DNA of 64,000 nucleotides, taken from contig NC_087073.1 in assembly GCF_026151205.1 (NCBI RefSeq), positions 22,824,987-22,888,986 on the forward strand. The letters are read 5' to 3'. Below the pieces are notes generated by a model. The model was not told the origin of the DNA, ran no database searches, and was given only the letters and a program-made list of their open reading frames with translations. Source of the stretch: Bolinopsis microptera (taxonomy: Eukaryota > Ctenophora > Tentaculata > Lobata > Bolinopsidae). Within the stretch, counting starts at the first letter, position 1. Every line of letters starts with the position of its first letter. Both the position numbers and the translations under genes were made by a program. Shown here piece after piece: positions 1 to 9,629 of the stretch.

Positions 1-1
1 G

Positions 2-2322
2 CACTGTAACAGTATCCTCAGACTAGAATATTTTAAGCAACGCAACAAGCATAGCAATTTTGTAAACAGTAAGAAAGTAGCTTTCCTTAAGAAGTTAAAT
101 GAAGCTATAGAAGAAGGTCACATACTCGACTGGAAAAAATTTAAACGGCTTAAACAAGAACATGACACTAGCCCCTTACTTGACAAATTTGATTTAGCTT
201 CCATGACTTCTTTGCATCCCTTTATAAAAAACCAGACCAGGAGCCAGATCTCACTCACCACAATCTTAAACATTACCCTGAACCACCAGATCTGGATATC
301 CTAAATAAGCTCATGTCAGAATCTGAAGTGACTTCTGCCATCAAAAATCTCAAAAAAGGTAAAAGTTGCTCAAACGACTTGATATCCAACGAGATGCTTC
401 AGAGCGTAACTCCGCTTTGTCTCAAAGCCATCCTCAAAAACTTCAACCACTCACTGGTCTCCGGTTACTATCCATGGCACACCAGCATCATTACTCCTAT
501 TTACAAGTCTGGCAACCCTTTCAGCCCGGACAACTACAGAGCAATAGCTGTTGGTAGCTGTATGGGTAAACTGTTTTCTAGCATCTTACTTGAGCGTCTC
601 CTGCACTTCAAAAAGCTCTACTGCCCTGACCCAAAAGAACAACTAGGGTTCTCGAAGGGTGCTCAAACAAATGACCACGTTTTTACCCTTAAGACAGTCA
701 TTGACAAATATACCAAGGTTAAGAAAGCTCGCCTCTATGCATGCTTTGTTGATCTAAGAAAGGCCTTTGACACTGTATGTAGGGACCTCCTTCTGCACAA
801 AATCACATGCCTTGGAATAACTGGAAACTTCTTCAATTGCCTAAGTGATATGTATAGAAACTCAATAGCTCATATAAAAATCTCCAAACTCTTGTCCCCT
901 AATATTGACATTGGAAAAGGAACAGAGCAGGGACACCCTCTATCACCGGACCTTTTTAAAATCTATATCAACGACTTGTCATCTCTCCTGAAATCTGTTG
1001 GTGATTATCCTATTCTAGCTGACGTCTTAATATCACATCTGCTCTGGGCTGACGATCTTGTCCTACTTGCCCTAAGTCCCAAGGCCTTGCAAGACAATAT
1101 AAACATCCTATTCGACTTCTGTAACTCTATGGGCCTTGAAGTAAACATTTAAAAAACCAAGATTCTCATATTCTGCCCTCCTAAAAGAAAACAATCCTAT
1201 AAAACATTCATTTTGGGAGGCCAGCCCATCCAACACACCGAAAAATACTGCTATCTTGGCATTATATTCCACAGAAATGGATCTTTTACAGCAGCAAATA
1301 CTGAACTGAGGGCCAAGGCTCTCCGTGCTCTCTATGGCCTCAAAGGCAATATCGTCAAAGATGCCCTCTCTCACCGTTCTCTAAACATTCTATTTGACTC
1401 TCTAATAAAACCGATACTGCTCTATGGCTGCCAAATCTTATGTCCCCACTCAAAAACCATGAGATACCTCTCCAAAACAGATAGCAATACTCTCAGGTAC
1501 ATCTCACAAGACCACTATGAAAGATTCCACCTTAAGTTTATCAAGTGGTCCTTGTCTGTCCATTCAAAAGCATCAAATATAGGCTGCTGGGGAGAAAGTG
1601 GGCGCCACCCCCTCTTCTTTGAAGCCTGCAAACTTGCAATAGATTTCTATACTCGCCTTGAAAGCACTGAAAATGAACTTCTCTCCGCTGCATCTCACGA
1701 GCAGATTATGCTGGGCCTTCCTTGGTACACCAACATCTCTAATCTTCTCACCAAATATAACTTCCCCCACTCATCCTCTTCAAAATCCAAGCTCTCTACC
1801 CAAATCAGTCACAACATGAGGGAAGAATTTGTGGATACCTGGAAATCTGCCAAGGCATCCTCACCTAAATTAGAATTCTACAATCAAATTAAACATGATT
1901 TTGAACCAGAAACATACTTAGGAGTGGTTAAGATCCCCGATGCTCGGAAAAGCTTAACAAGGTTTCGTATTAGCTGCCACAATCTTTACATTGAAAGGGG
2001 CCGTTACGAAACCCCCCTAGTACCAAGAGAACATCGATGGTGCACTTTTTGCTTTTTCAGCAAGGGCCTTAAGCCTATTGAGGACGAAATTCATGTTCTA
2101 ACTGACTGTTTACTCTACTCCTCAGTTAGAGAAAAATTTAACTTCCATCCCAAAAATATTACTGACCTAGCCGGTTTGCTATCCGATAAAACTCTAGACC
2201 CTACAAAATTTACTGCCACAGCAAGAGCAATCCATTCAATTCTCTCTGTGAACGAAAATTTTACAGCCTACTATAAGAGCCCAGATTTCCACTCAAAGAC
2301 TGGCCAATGCATAATGCTATAG
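2..2322 (+). pseudogene. LINE A reverse transcriptase, one frameshift and one nonsense codon
   Basis: RNA-dependent DNA polymerase of a LINE. Bases 2 to about 205 read as linker in one frame. The RT frame then continues in another frame from about 190, with the first ATG at 313, so an indel lies near 200. Visible RT motifs are AFVDL-like CFVDLRKAFDT (first catalytic Asp), GTEQGHPLSP, and LLWADDLVLLAL, a WADD form of the usual YADD box. A TAA at 1150-1152 stops the frame just after GLEVNI, but the same frame runs on as KTKILIF to 2322, so a single substitution has broken it. Near the C-terminus, C-x2-C-x13-H-x4-C resembles the zinc knuckle found after RT in many LINEs. LINE B aligns through all of these motifs. 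Confidence 0.85.
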
Positions 2323-2450
2323 GACCTCAAAAATAGTATTATAAAACATTTCTATTTTATCCCTACACATCTGTAAGTAACTAGAATTGTGTAACCTTAA
2401 ATTATTTCAGAATTATAACTATTGTGAATTCAATAAAATAATTATCATTT

Positions 2451-2482
2451 TTGTATCCTTGTATCCTTGTATCCTTGTATCC
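2451..2482 (+). repeat. 8-bp tandem repeat closing LINE A
   Basis: Four exact copies of TTGTATCC directly follow the 3' UTR, which contains AATAAAATAATT. They mark the 3' terminus of the retrotransposon; 8-bp terminal microsatellites of this kind are known from CR1/L2 elements. Confidence 0.8.
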
Positions 2483-2699
2483 TAGGGAGGGGGTGGTTTT
2501 GGAATTTCGGACAAACTCGGACAGGGGGAGGGGGGTGGTTTCTGAAAATCCGGACGTCCCGAAAGTTTGGCAGAATTAACGAAAAAGTCCCATTTATTTC
2601 AACTCTGAATTTTATTTCAACTCTTTGAATTTTATTTGACCAACAAACTAGGACTTTTGAGGTATGAGCCAGTTTCTCCCCAGGTTGTAGCATTAACTA
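2483..2699. other. G-rich spacer between LINE A and LINE B
   Basis: It starts with two G-rich stretches (near 2485 and 2525). A short direct duplication follows, with TATTTCAACTCT and GAATTTTATTT each appearing twice around 2595-2637. No coding signal is seen. Confidence 0.4.
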
Positions 2700-3308
2700 C
2701 CCTTCTGTTTAAATACCAAGAAGGTATTTCAGGTGTCGCAGATGCACTTGCTCAAGTTGTTGTTTAGTGATGTGAGATACCGCATGATCAAGGTTATGAA
2801 ACTTGCTGAAGCTAGAAAGGACCTTATTGACGGTGGGTAGAACCGGGGCCTTCTCAATCTGGAGTAAGCTCCAAGACCTTTACGGTAGAGAGAGTCAGTT
2901 GCTTACCGAAATTTCCCTGTGCTGCTTATAATAATCCCAAAATAGCAGTAGCAGGAGACCATCTTGATATCTCTGTCATGAATGGAAGGACGCCAGTTTG
3001 GAATGTCTGGTCCTTTGCCATTGAAGACCGTGAATTTGGTTTTGGAGAAATTGATTTCCAGACCCCATTCCTTACTCAGTAGTCCTCAATAATCGTAAGC
3101 AACTTTTGGAGAGACTCAGGATCTAGGGCAAGGATTACTAGATCATTAGCCCACGCTAAGTGAGTCACTCGAGTGTCGGGCAGCTAGCAGTAGCTTCGCA
3201 CTAAGGAGGTCAGAGAGCTTTGAAAAAGTAAACTTTGAAAAACTCTGGGCTAAGTAGGTGGGTGTCCTTGTTCAGTCCCTTTAAAATTAAGGATCTTGAT
3301 TGATTCAC

Positions 3309-3393
3309 GATGTCAATCCTTCGCATCTCGCCGATCTGTGGTTGCGAGAAGCATTATTTGATGCGCGCGCGACCCAGTAGTGCATCGCGCTAC
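3309..3393. mobile_element. 85-bp insertion in LINE B with a 20-bp duplication
   Basis: Flanked by AAGGATCTTGATTGATTCAC (3289-3308) and AAGGATCTTGAATGCTTCAC (3394-3413), which match at 18 of 20 positions. The insert is GC-rich with a GCGCGCG core. It has an imperfect inverted counterpart around 4505-4575, which shares GATGTCAA, CGATCT and a GCGCG core. It is too short to code. It is probably a short retroposed or truncated element. Confidence 0.6.
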
Positions 3394-3422
3394 AAGGATC
3401 TTGAATGCTTCACTGATTTTAC

Positions 3423-3869
3423 TGTGTAGCACTCCATGCTTCTGTATCATGTGTAGTATATTTAGTAGTAGTTTTAGGAATGTACAGTATTTACTATAAA
3501 AGTTTGTCGTCGTATAAACTAATCTTGTTATGAATTTTGTTATGAATTTTTTGTATCGAATTTTTGGATAAAGTTGATTGATTAAAAATAAAGTAATGTA
3601 CACAAATTTTGCCTCAGATATATGTTTTTTACGTTTTGAATTTTTTACACTTGTTTTTAGATCATGAATACGATGTAGTTACATTGAAACGTCGAGTAAT
3701 CTCCCTTCCCTAATAAGAGCATTTTTACTTGTCGCAACAACCGGGATAAAGTTGTATCACGTGGTGACCCCCACTGTCGCTTCTTCCACGATACAGGGGG
3801 AGCCGCGCACTTCGTGCGCGGCGGGTCATACAACGTATGACAAGGATAAAAATAATTTTACACAGAATA
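3423..3869. mobile_element. 447-bp SINE-like insertion in LINE B with a 12-bp duplication
   Basis: Flanked by exact copies of CACTGATTTTAC at 3411-3422 and 3870-3881. Read on the minus strand, the insert begins with a GC-rich structured head containing a perfect 9-bp stem with a 3-nt loop (3802-3822, GCCGCGCAC/TTC/GTGCGCGGC). It then becomes AT-rich, with a repeated TTATGAATTTT near the other end. A related head lies at about 4652-4690. The length, structured head, AT-rich tail and target duplication suggest a SINE or other small non-autonomous element. No promoter boxes are confidently recognised. Confidence 0.6.
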
Positions 3870-4138
3870 CACTGATTTTACCATTCATCTTGATATGACC
3901 CTTTGGTTTGCTGTACATGACTTTGATGATGTCGTAGTAGCCACCATTGACGCCATAGCAGGCTAGTTTAAACACGAGGGCTTGTCTGCAGACTAAATAG
4001 AAAGCTTTGTGGAGATCAATGAAGACTGCATAGATTTTACTTTTGACCTTTTTGTACTTTTCGATGGTAGACATCAGCGTAAATATATGATCATTGTATT
4101 GACTTCCTTTGGTAAAACCTGCTTGGTTAGGTGGATCA

Positions 4139-4208
4139 TTGTTCTAACCAGAGCCCTCTCGCTTGCGCGACCGCAGTACGCGTATATGGTATACACATGG
4201 CTATGTGA
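4139..4208. mobile_element. 70-bp insertion in LINE B with a 10-bp duplication
   Basis: Bounded by exact AGGTGGATCA at 4129-4138 and 4209-4218, and interrupting the LINE B frame between DPP and the GFTKGSQ segment. The left part (TTCTAACCAGAGCCCTCTCG and then CTTGCGCGACCGC) has a close relative at about 5228-5280 (CTCTAACCAACGCCCTTTCG and then CTTGCAG..GCGCGACCGC). It is therefore a dispersed short repeat and not random sequence. Confidence 0.6.
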
Positions 4209-4710
4209 AGGTGGATCAGGATGTGAAATTTAGCGGTGAGTAACAAGCCGAGATAACAGCATCGTAGAGAACAGTTTTCCGATACAGCAACAGACTGCTA
4301 TTGCTCTATTATTGTCAGGATTCCTGATACACCATTTTTTATCACACTTTTGCTCCAAAGGTAGACTCCTGTCTCCAGGCACATATTGAAAAGTTTGAGG
4401 AGGAGTGACCTCATATTCACGCTCAGACGCTCAGACCCCGGAGCTGGGAACATTTGGTTGTTGATGGGGTCAAAATAAGATGCTTTGGAGGACTTTTCCG
4501 CTTCGACGCGCAGCGCGATCAACAAGCATTCTTGCTTCGCATCGTCGATCTCGATGGGTTGACATCGTCAATCAATGAAATGCTTTGTCACGCGATTTTT
4601 TGACACTTCATCTAGGTGGCTTTGAATGACTATACGAAACCCTAACCCTTTGTCATACCGCCGCACGAGTGCGCGGCTTCCTGTATAGTGCATGAAACGT
4701 TACTGGGCCG

Positions 4711-4992
4711 CGCTCAGTCTGTCATTTCGCCGAATCTCTATTATGCTTATGAATATAATAGCATGAGTCCCCCAGGTAATCCTACTTCTACTGTTATTTT
4801 AATTTAGCAAATATTCACAAAATGTTATACTCTCGTATAAATAAAACATTATTTATCAGATTGGGCTTTACAAATTGAATATCACAGTTACCTGTTAAGT
4901 GTTACCAAGGTTTATCTGGGGACCTCAGGCTATTATGTTCATAAAGATAATATGAGATTCGGCGGAATGACAGTCCGGGCGCGGCTGAGTAA
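4711..4992. mobile_element. MITE-like inverted-repeat element
   Basis: The left arm (about 4711-4800) and right arm (about 4905-4992) are imperfect inverted repeats around a core of roughly 100 bp. Shared blocks are TGTCATTTCGCCGAATCTC versus the complement of GAGATTCGGCGGAATGACA, the TATTATG..TATGAA..ATAATAGC segment, and GGTCCCC near the inner end. A third, single-arm copy is at about 5306-5371 (CTGTCATTCCGCCAAATCTT and then ATAATAGCCTGGGG). There is no coding capacity. The size and structure suggest a non-autonomous DNA transposon. Confidence 0.6.
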
Positions 4993-5071
4993 ACCAAAGT
5001 AAAATATTTTATGTTGAACTCAAAAGTTTTATGGAGAAATATTTGATTTTGCGCGTAGTTTTTTGTAGAAT

Positions 5072-5169
5072 TATAACCTACCAGGTCGAGCACCGAATTG
5101 GACTTGTCGACGGTCCTATATATATATAATAAAATAAATGGAACAGATATTTTACGAGTATCACCCGTT
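5072..5169. repeat. Direct repeat copy 1 (about 90-100 bp)
   Basis: Shares with 5732-5818 the blocks ACCTACCAGG, TCGACGGTCCTA and GGAACAGATATTTTACGAGT, then a CCCGTTAA end. This copy has an extra AT stretch in the middle. The pair flanks about 560 bp, so it could be the terminal repeats of a small LTR-type (TRIM-like) element or two copies of one short repeat. Confidence 0.6.
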
Positions 5170-5225
5170 AAAGTATCACCCGTAAAGTAGTACAGTTTTT
5201 GTCACATCTATGGCAAATTTTAACC

Positions 5226-5371
5226 AATTTTGTTTTGCTCTAACCAACGCCCTTTCGCTTGCAGTAGCGCGCGACCGCCAAAGGCGGCACACTATGATTC
5301 TTTTTTACTGGGCGAGCCTGTCATTCCGCCAAATCTTTATGTTTATAAACATAATAGCCTGGGGTAACAGT
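5226..5371. repeat. Second copies of the short repeat and of the MITE arm
   Basis: Bases 5228-5280 resemble the 70-bp insertion at 4139-4208. Bases 5306-5371 resemble one arm of the inverted-repeat element at 4711-4992. They lie side by side inside the direct-repeat pair at 5072 and 5732, as the same families do in the preceding 1.2 kb. Confidence 0.5.
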
Positions 5372-5731
5372 GGTACTATATACTATATAATATATATTTA
5401 TATAATAGTTATATTCCATAGCTATTCGACAAAATTCGTGAATTCAAGGTCCATAATTTTATTTCAAAATTCAAATAAAATTTACATCAATATATTACAG
5501 TTACATTTACAAAAGACCAAAATATATTATTTTATATATACTATGAGGCAAAGAACATGGAATATGAAAGCTAGAAATTTGTTTGTGATACTTAGCACTA
5601 CCAGACTGCAGCTGGAGTGAGAAACATTATGGGAAACATCACTGGAAAATCCATTTTGGTGAACCATAATTACATTGGTGCCGACCCTACATAAAATACA
5701 GAATTTAAATCATTTACAAATTTGTCGGTTT

Positions 5732-5818
5732 ACAACCTACCAGGACCCGCGCCGAGTTGGACTCGTCGACGGTCCTAATATATGGAACAGATATTTTACG
5801 AGTATCGCCCGTTAATTA
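5732..5818. repeat. Direct repeat copy 2
   Basis: Partner of 5072-5169. It carries ACCTACCAGG, a CGCCGAGTTGGACT block, TCGACGGTCCTA, GGAACAGATATTTTACGAGT and CCCGTTAA, without the AT expansion of the first copy. Confidence 0.6.
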
Positions 5819-5911
5819 CAAATAAGAGAACAAATTAAAATATATACAATACCTTCTCGCTACTACTCCACAGACTTACACAATATAACAACAAAGCAAT
5901 TGCATAATAAA

Positions 5912-6238
5912 TCAATTCACCTAACAGATGTAAGGGTACTTCACCCTCAAGCCCAGTCCAACAGTGACAAGAGCATCTCGCAGATTTACAATGACAGAGT
6001 CCTCAATGTAGAAAAGGCTTTCTTCACGCCACTGATGTTCAGTACTACAGGAGGAATGGCGTTTGAGGCTTCACAGTTTCTAAAACATCTCGCTGAAAAA
6101 ATAAGCCTTAAAAAAGGCCAATGGTGCTGTCAGACGCAGACTGCGTTTTGATTTAATCTCTATCAGGGTTTACAGAGGTACCAGAACTCTTTCACCCACG
6201 GCGATAAGTGATTTGGACCTTAACCTGATCAACACTCC
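5912..6238 (+). pseudogene. Fragment of a mobile-element protein (DVRV...FTPLMFSTTGGM type)
   Basis: One frame reads LTDVRVLHPQAQS, VEKAFFTPLMFSTTGGMAFE and FLKHLAEKIS. After a frameshift in an A-rich run near 6110, the next frame reads RRRLRFDLISIRVYRGTRT, ending at a TAA at about 6238. From memory, the order DVRVFHP - VEHG.FTPLVFSTTGGM - KRLAELI - IRCRLSF.LLR..I..IRGTR is a common C-terminal module of mobile-element proteins in cnidarian and fish genomes, sometimes preceded by a nuclease-like segment. The upstream domain is missing here, so this is a broken remnant. The family name is uncertain. Confidence 0.55.
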
Positions 6239-6937
6239 TAGATCCTAAAAAGTCATGGAGTGCTTGTTAGGTGAGGGTCTAAATGCTTTTTGTTGTGATG
6301 TGAATTTGTGGATTTTATTTTTAGTTGACCATTTATGTATTACGAAGGGTTTTATTTTTTACCCCGGTTTTTAAAATTTGTACCATTGTTATAAATTTTA
6401 ATCTATTGTATTGGTGTATACGTAATCAGGAACTTTAGAGTCGTTAGCTTGGAGAAGGAGCCTTGAGAGTTTTATATTTACTATAAATACAATATTATAT
6501 GTTTTGATTCATTGATTAAATAGTTTTTTGCAAGGGGCCAATGCTATCGCGGGTGCGGTATTCAATACTGCACAATTCCGTGTTTTGGTGACCCGTCTTT
6601 CAATACATAATTTGGGTTTCGATATACTGGGCTACTGGATATTTGGGCTTTCTTCTTGTATATCTGGGTTTTTTTAGAGGGTGTCTAATGTATATCCTTA
6701 TAGCTAGACAATTACCAGTGTTGAAATTATCTGTATACAATTCACCTAACAATGGGTTTCGCGTACTAATGGAGTATATGAGACATTGACAGGTTATTTG
6801 AGAGGCCTTAGATACTAGGAATTCGTATCATGTGAACCTCTCTATGGCTTTTTCTCTACTGGGCACTTTTTGTTTCCTCGGGGAAGCTTGGTATAGAGAG
6901 GTTTGAACTAGAAAATTTGCACGTTTATTTTGAAGAT
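6239..6937. other. Intergenic, no feature recognised
   Basis: AT-rich sequence without coding signal. The only local detail is a T-rich stretch with repeated ATATCTGGG/ATATTTGGGC motifs around 6620-6670. Confidence 0.4.
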
Positions 6938-7309
6938 TTATCGGCCATTCCCACGCAACATAGCGATATAATTTTCTTTCCTTATCGTGTCTGCCTTCTC
7001 ATCTTCATTCTCGAAAAAGTGTGATCCGAAGACACCATGGTTACTCTGGCCCATCCAAACAGTCTCCTTTTCCCTGGTCTTGGGACCTTCCACAGTCTCA
7101 AATTTCGTCACCTGTCGTTGAATAGTCTTGGGATGAATTGTCCTGCCTGATTTTCCGTATTTCCTCGAAAGTGCACTCCTAGCAGCCGTCCAACTGCTTC
7201 CGTTGACACAGAGAACCTTGACAATGTCTAGCTTTTCACAAAATTGTGAAAAAACGGGTTTTGATACGATTTTGCAAGAAATAACTAAAATGTAAGACCT
7301 AACAAGCAT
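6938..7309 (-). pseudogene. Mariner-like transposase remnant
   Basis: The minus-strand frame shows an N-terminal helix-turn-helix-like region (DIVKVLCVNGSSWTAARSAL, then SGRTIHPKTIQRQVTKFETV). This is followed directly by VWMGQSNHGVFGSHFFENED and RKENYIAMLR, which resemble the segment after the first catalytic Asp in Tc1/mariner-superfamily transposases (WxA..H.GV.GP.FFE......V....Y..ML). The catalytic Asp region between the two parts is missing, and the C-terminal catalytic domain is absent. It is therefore an internally deleted, non-functional copy. A possible terminal repeat follows at about 7371-7396. Confidence 0.6.
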
Positions 7310-7370
7310 TCCTAAACCGATTTCAGTTAATTTACTCCTTCAATAGAAAAATTATAATTTAAAATTTGGA

Positions 7371-7396
7371 CACAAGTCTTGTAACACCCTGTACAC
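7371..7396. repeat. Possible mariner-type terminal inverted repeat (one end)
   Basis: On the minus strand this reads ACAGGGTGTTACAAGACTTG, a common style of invertebrate mariner terminus, and it lies just upstream of the transposase start. I found no matching opposite end before 6938. Confidence 0.4.
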
Positions 7397-7644
7397 AACA
7401 TTGTGTGTCTCCCAAGTAGTCATTATCCCCCCTCCCAGGTTAGAATGTCAACTTCAAAACGACCTTTCTCATCCAATTTTTCTATAACATTTTCTGAACC
7501 TTCATTAAAACCGTTTTAAACCAACCATTTACAGTGCCCCAAATTTGTCTTGAAACTTCCCCCGATTATTACATTATAATAATATCAAATATAATCTTAA
7601 CACAATTCATTTTGAAATATCATTCTACCCATCATATTTTACAG

Positions 7645-7735
7645 CTCATGATTTCAACATTATGGATTCTATGTGCTTTGCTTTTCATCACAAAAGCGGA
7701 GCATTTGGTTTGGCCTACTTCGGAAAACAACCCAG
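7645..7735 (+). CDS. Candidate signal-peptide exon of the semaphorin gene
   Basis: The exon follows a good acceptor (CATATTTTACAG) and ends at a good donor (CCCAG/GTGAG). ATG 7648 starts MISTLWILCALLFITKA, a textbook secretory signal with a hydrophobic core and a plausible cleavage after TKA, followed by EHLVWPTSENNP. It ends with one extra base (phase 1), and the sema exon at 44385 begins with the two bases that complete a codon. Linking them is inference. Phase alone would match one time in three, and the first blades of a sema domain would normally be encoded between them. No such exon was identified in the intervening 36.6 kb. It could instead be the first coding exon of another secreted protein. 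Confidence 0.5.
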
Positions 7736-7740
7736 GTGAG

Positions 7741-8054
7741 ATACTATAGTAGTACCCAGGTACCCAGGTAGTACTATACACTAACCACGTGTTATGTACA
7801 CCTCACCTTATCTCAAAATAAACAGTAATTGAAATACCTAAGTAACTACCTGAGTAACTGCTTATTGTATGTTTTCCTGACTGACCCTCTAATAGAACAT
7901 AAAGCAACAAGTGAGAAATCACTTTCTAATTAGGGCCTCTGCTGATCATCAGGTCCCATAATTAGCTTACACATATTTTCTAACACACAATAGCACAGAA
8001 CAATTTTATCTTAACCTTATGAAGGTTCTGGTATTTCAAACCTTGCTTGAAATA
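7741..8054. other. Putative intron sequence, no feature
   Basis: AT-rich unique sequence. The first part has a short repeat of CCCAGGTA around 7755-7775. No coding signal is seen. Confidence 0.4.
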
Positions 8055-8078
8055 GGGGGGGGGGGGGGGGGGGGGGGG

Positions 8079-8144
<66 letters not shown>
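8055..8144 (+). repeat. 90-base poly-G tract
   Basis: Uninterrupted G except for one C at 8079. Very long G homopolymers are rare in animal genomes and hard to sequence, so the exact length is unreliable. Confidence 0.9.
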
Positions 8145-8145
<1 letters not shown>

Positions 8146-8792
8146 AGTTTGAACATTCATGTTTTGGCAGATAGTTGATTAATAAGAGCGAAATTTTGTT
8201 AGATTTTAAAATCCTAACCATTTGAACTTTATTATCGTTTTATAACTGATGAAAGATCACTTAATTGAATGGTATCTAATATTCAGTATTCACTCATAAA
8301 ATGTATAGCTGTTAACTGTCAGACAGACAGACGACTAGGAAACACCTGACTCCTCAGTCCTCTGCCTGGTTAATGTTGCAAGTCAAAAAGCTGTAGTGAG
8401 TGTTAAGAAAAATTGTATAAACTAGTAGTAGTAGTAGAACAGGTGCTCTTGAAATTTCTTGATGTTGAGAATTTATGAAGACCCCACTGTCAAATGTGCT
8501 GTAAGCATTATGGTAATATACTATCGGGGTATACTATTTAACTTTATAGTATTGCCTTTAGGGCATTTTGTTGCAGCAAATGTGTCCTCCTCACTGAAAC
8601 TCTGAAAGAAATCTATATAATATTGAGAGGCAGTAAAATTTATAATACTCTTATTTTGTTCTGCTCTCTATACTGTATTAGTTGGTCGTTTCAAGGAAGC
8701 ATATTGTTACTGAGAACAGGGTGAAGTGAGGTAGGAAATGTATTTATAAAGGAGTATTGTGTGGTAGAAGAGAGCTGAATTGTATTTGTGAG
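8145..8792. other. Putative intron sequence, no gene
   Basis: Unique AT-rich sequence with a short (TAG)n near 8427. Nothing coding is recognised. Confidence 0.4.
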
Positions 8793-9629
8793 AGGGAGGG
8801 AGGGAGGGAGGGAGGGAGGGAGGGAGGGAGGGAGGGAGGGAGGGAGGGAGGGAGGGAGGGAGGGAGGGAGGGAGGGAGGAGGGAGGGAGGGAGGGAGGGA
8901 GGGAGGGAGGGAGGGAGGGAGGGAGGGAGGGAGGGAGGGAGGGAGGGAGGGAGGGAGGGAGGAGGAGGAGGAGGAGGAGGGAGGGAGGGAGGGAGGGAGG
9001 GAGGGAGGGAGGGAGGGAAGGGAGGGAGGGAGGGAGGGAGGGAGGGAGGGAGGGAGGGAGGGAGGGAGGGAGGGAGGGAGGGAGGGAGGGAGGAGGGAGG
9101 GAGGGAGGGAGGGAGGGAGGGAGGGAGGGAGGGAGGGAGGGAGGGAGGGAGGGAGGGAGGGAGGGAGGGAGGAGGGAGGGAGGGAGGAGGGAGGGAGGGA
9201 GGGAGGGAGGGAGGGAGGGAGGGAGGGAGGGAGGGAGGGAGGGAGGGAGGGAGGGAGGGAGGGAGGGAGGGAGGGAGGGAGGGAGGGAGGGAGGGAGGGA
9301 GGAGGAGGAGGGAGGAGGAGGAGGGAGGGAGGGAGGGAGGGAGGGAGGGAGGGAGGAGGGAGGGAGGGAGGGAGGAGGGAGGGAGGGAGGGAGGGAGGGA
9401 GGGAGGGAGGGAGGGAGGGAGGGAGGGAGGGAGGGAGGGAGGGAGGGAGGGAGGGAGGGAGGGAGGGAGGGAGGGAGGGAGGGAGGGAGGGAGGGAGGGA
9501 GGGAGGGAGGGAGGGAGGGAGGGAGGGAGGAGGGAGGGAGGGAGGGAGGGAGGGAGGGAGGGAGGGAGGGAGGGAGGGAGGGAGGGAGGGAGGGAGGGAG
9601 GGAGGGAGGGAGGGAGGGAGGGAGGGAGG
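8793..9629 (+). repeat. (GGGA)n polypurine block, about 840 bp
   Basis: Almost pure GGGA repeats with scattered GGA phase breaks, for example at about 8877, 8960 and 9302. All Gs are on one strand, so it has strong potential for G-quadruplex or triplex formation. The open frames here (poly Gly-Arg-Glu-Gly) are a trivial consequence of the 12-bp period and are not a gene. Confidence 0.95.

Larger units (their letters stand above)
1..2482 (+). mobile_element. LINE A: non-LTR retrotransposon, 5' part outside the window
   Basis: The body encodes reverse transcriptase followed by a cysteine-histidine motif. It then has a short AT-rich 3' UTR and ends in four exact copies of the 8-bp unit TTGTATCC. 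A short tandem repeat in place of poly(A) is typical of the 3' ends of CR1/L2-type LINEs. The window opens in the linker between the expected endonuclease and the RT, so the endonuclease lies outside. The coding frame is damaged, so this copy is probably inactive. It is the better-preserved relative of LINE B at 2700-4540. Clade assignment is by motif style only. Confidence 0.85.
2700..4540 (-). pseudogene. LINE B: decayed reverse transcriptase, relative of LINE A, with three nested insertions
   Basis: Read on the minus strand from about 4540 down to 2700, the fragments follow RT order: LKLFNMCLETGVYLWSKSVI, then NNRAIAV..CIGKLFS, then DPPNQAGFTKGSQYNDHIF, then YAVFIDLHKAF, then FKGTEQGHP, then THLAWANDLVILALD, then GLEINFSKTKFTVF. 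Each matches the corresponding piece of LINE A (for example DHVFTL, CFVDLRKAF, KGTEQGHPLSP, LLWADDLVLLAL, GLEVNI-KTKILIF). The order is broken by insertions at 3309-3393, 3423-3869 and 4139-4208, each between direct repeats. Removing them restores a continuous reading across the joins. Frameshifts and stops show that it is dead. It is diverged from LINE A by perhaps half its residues, so it is an older family member. Confidence 0.85.
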
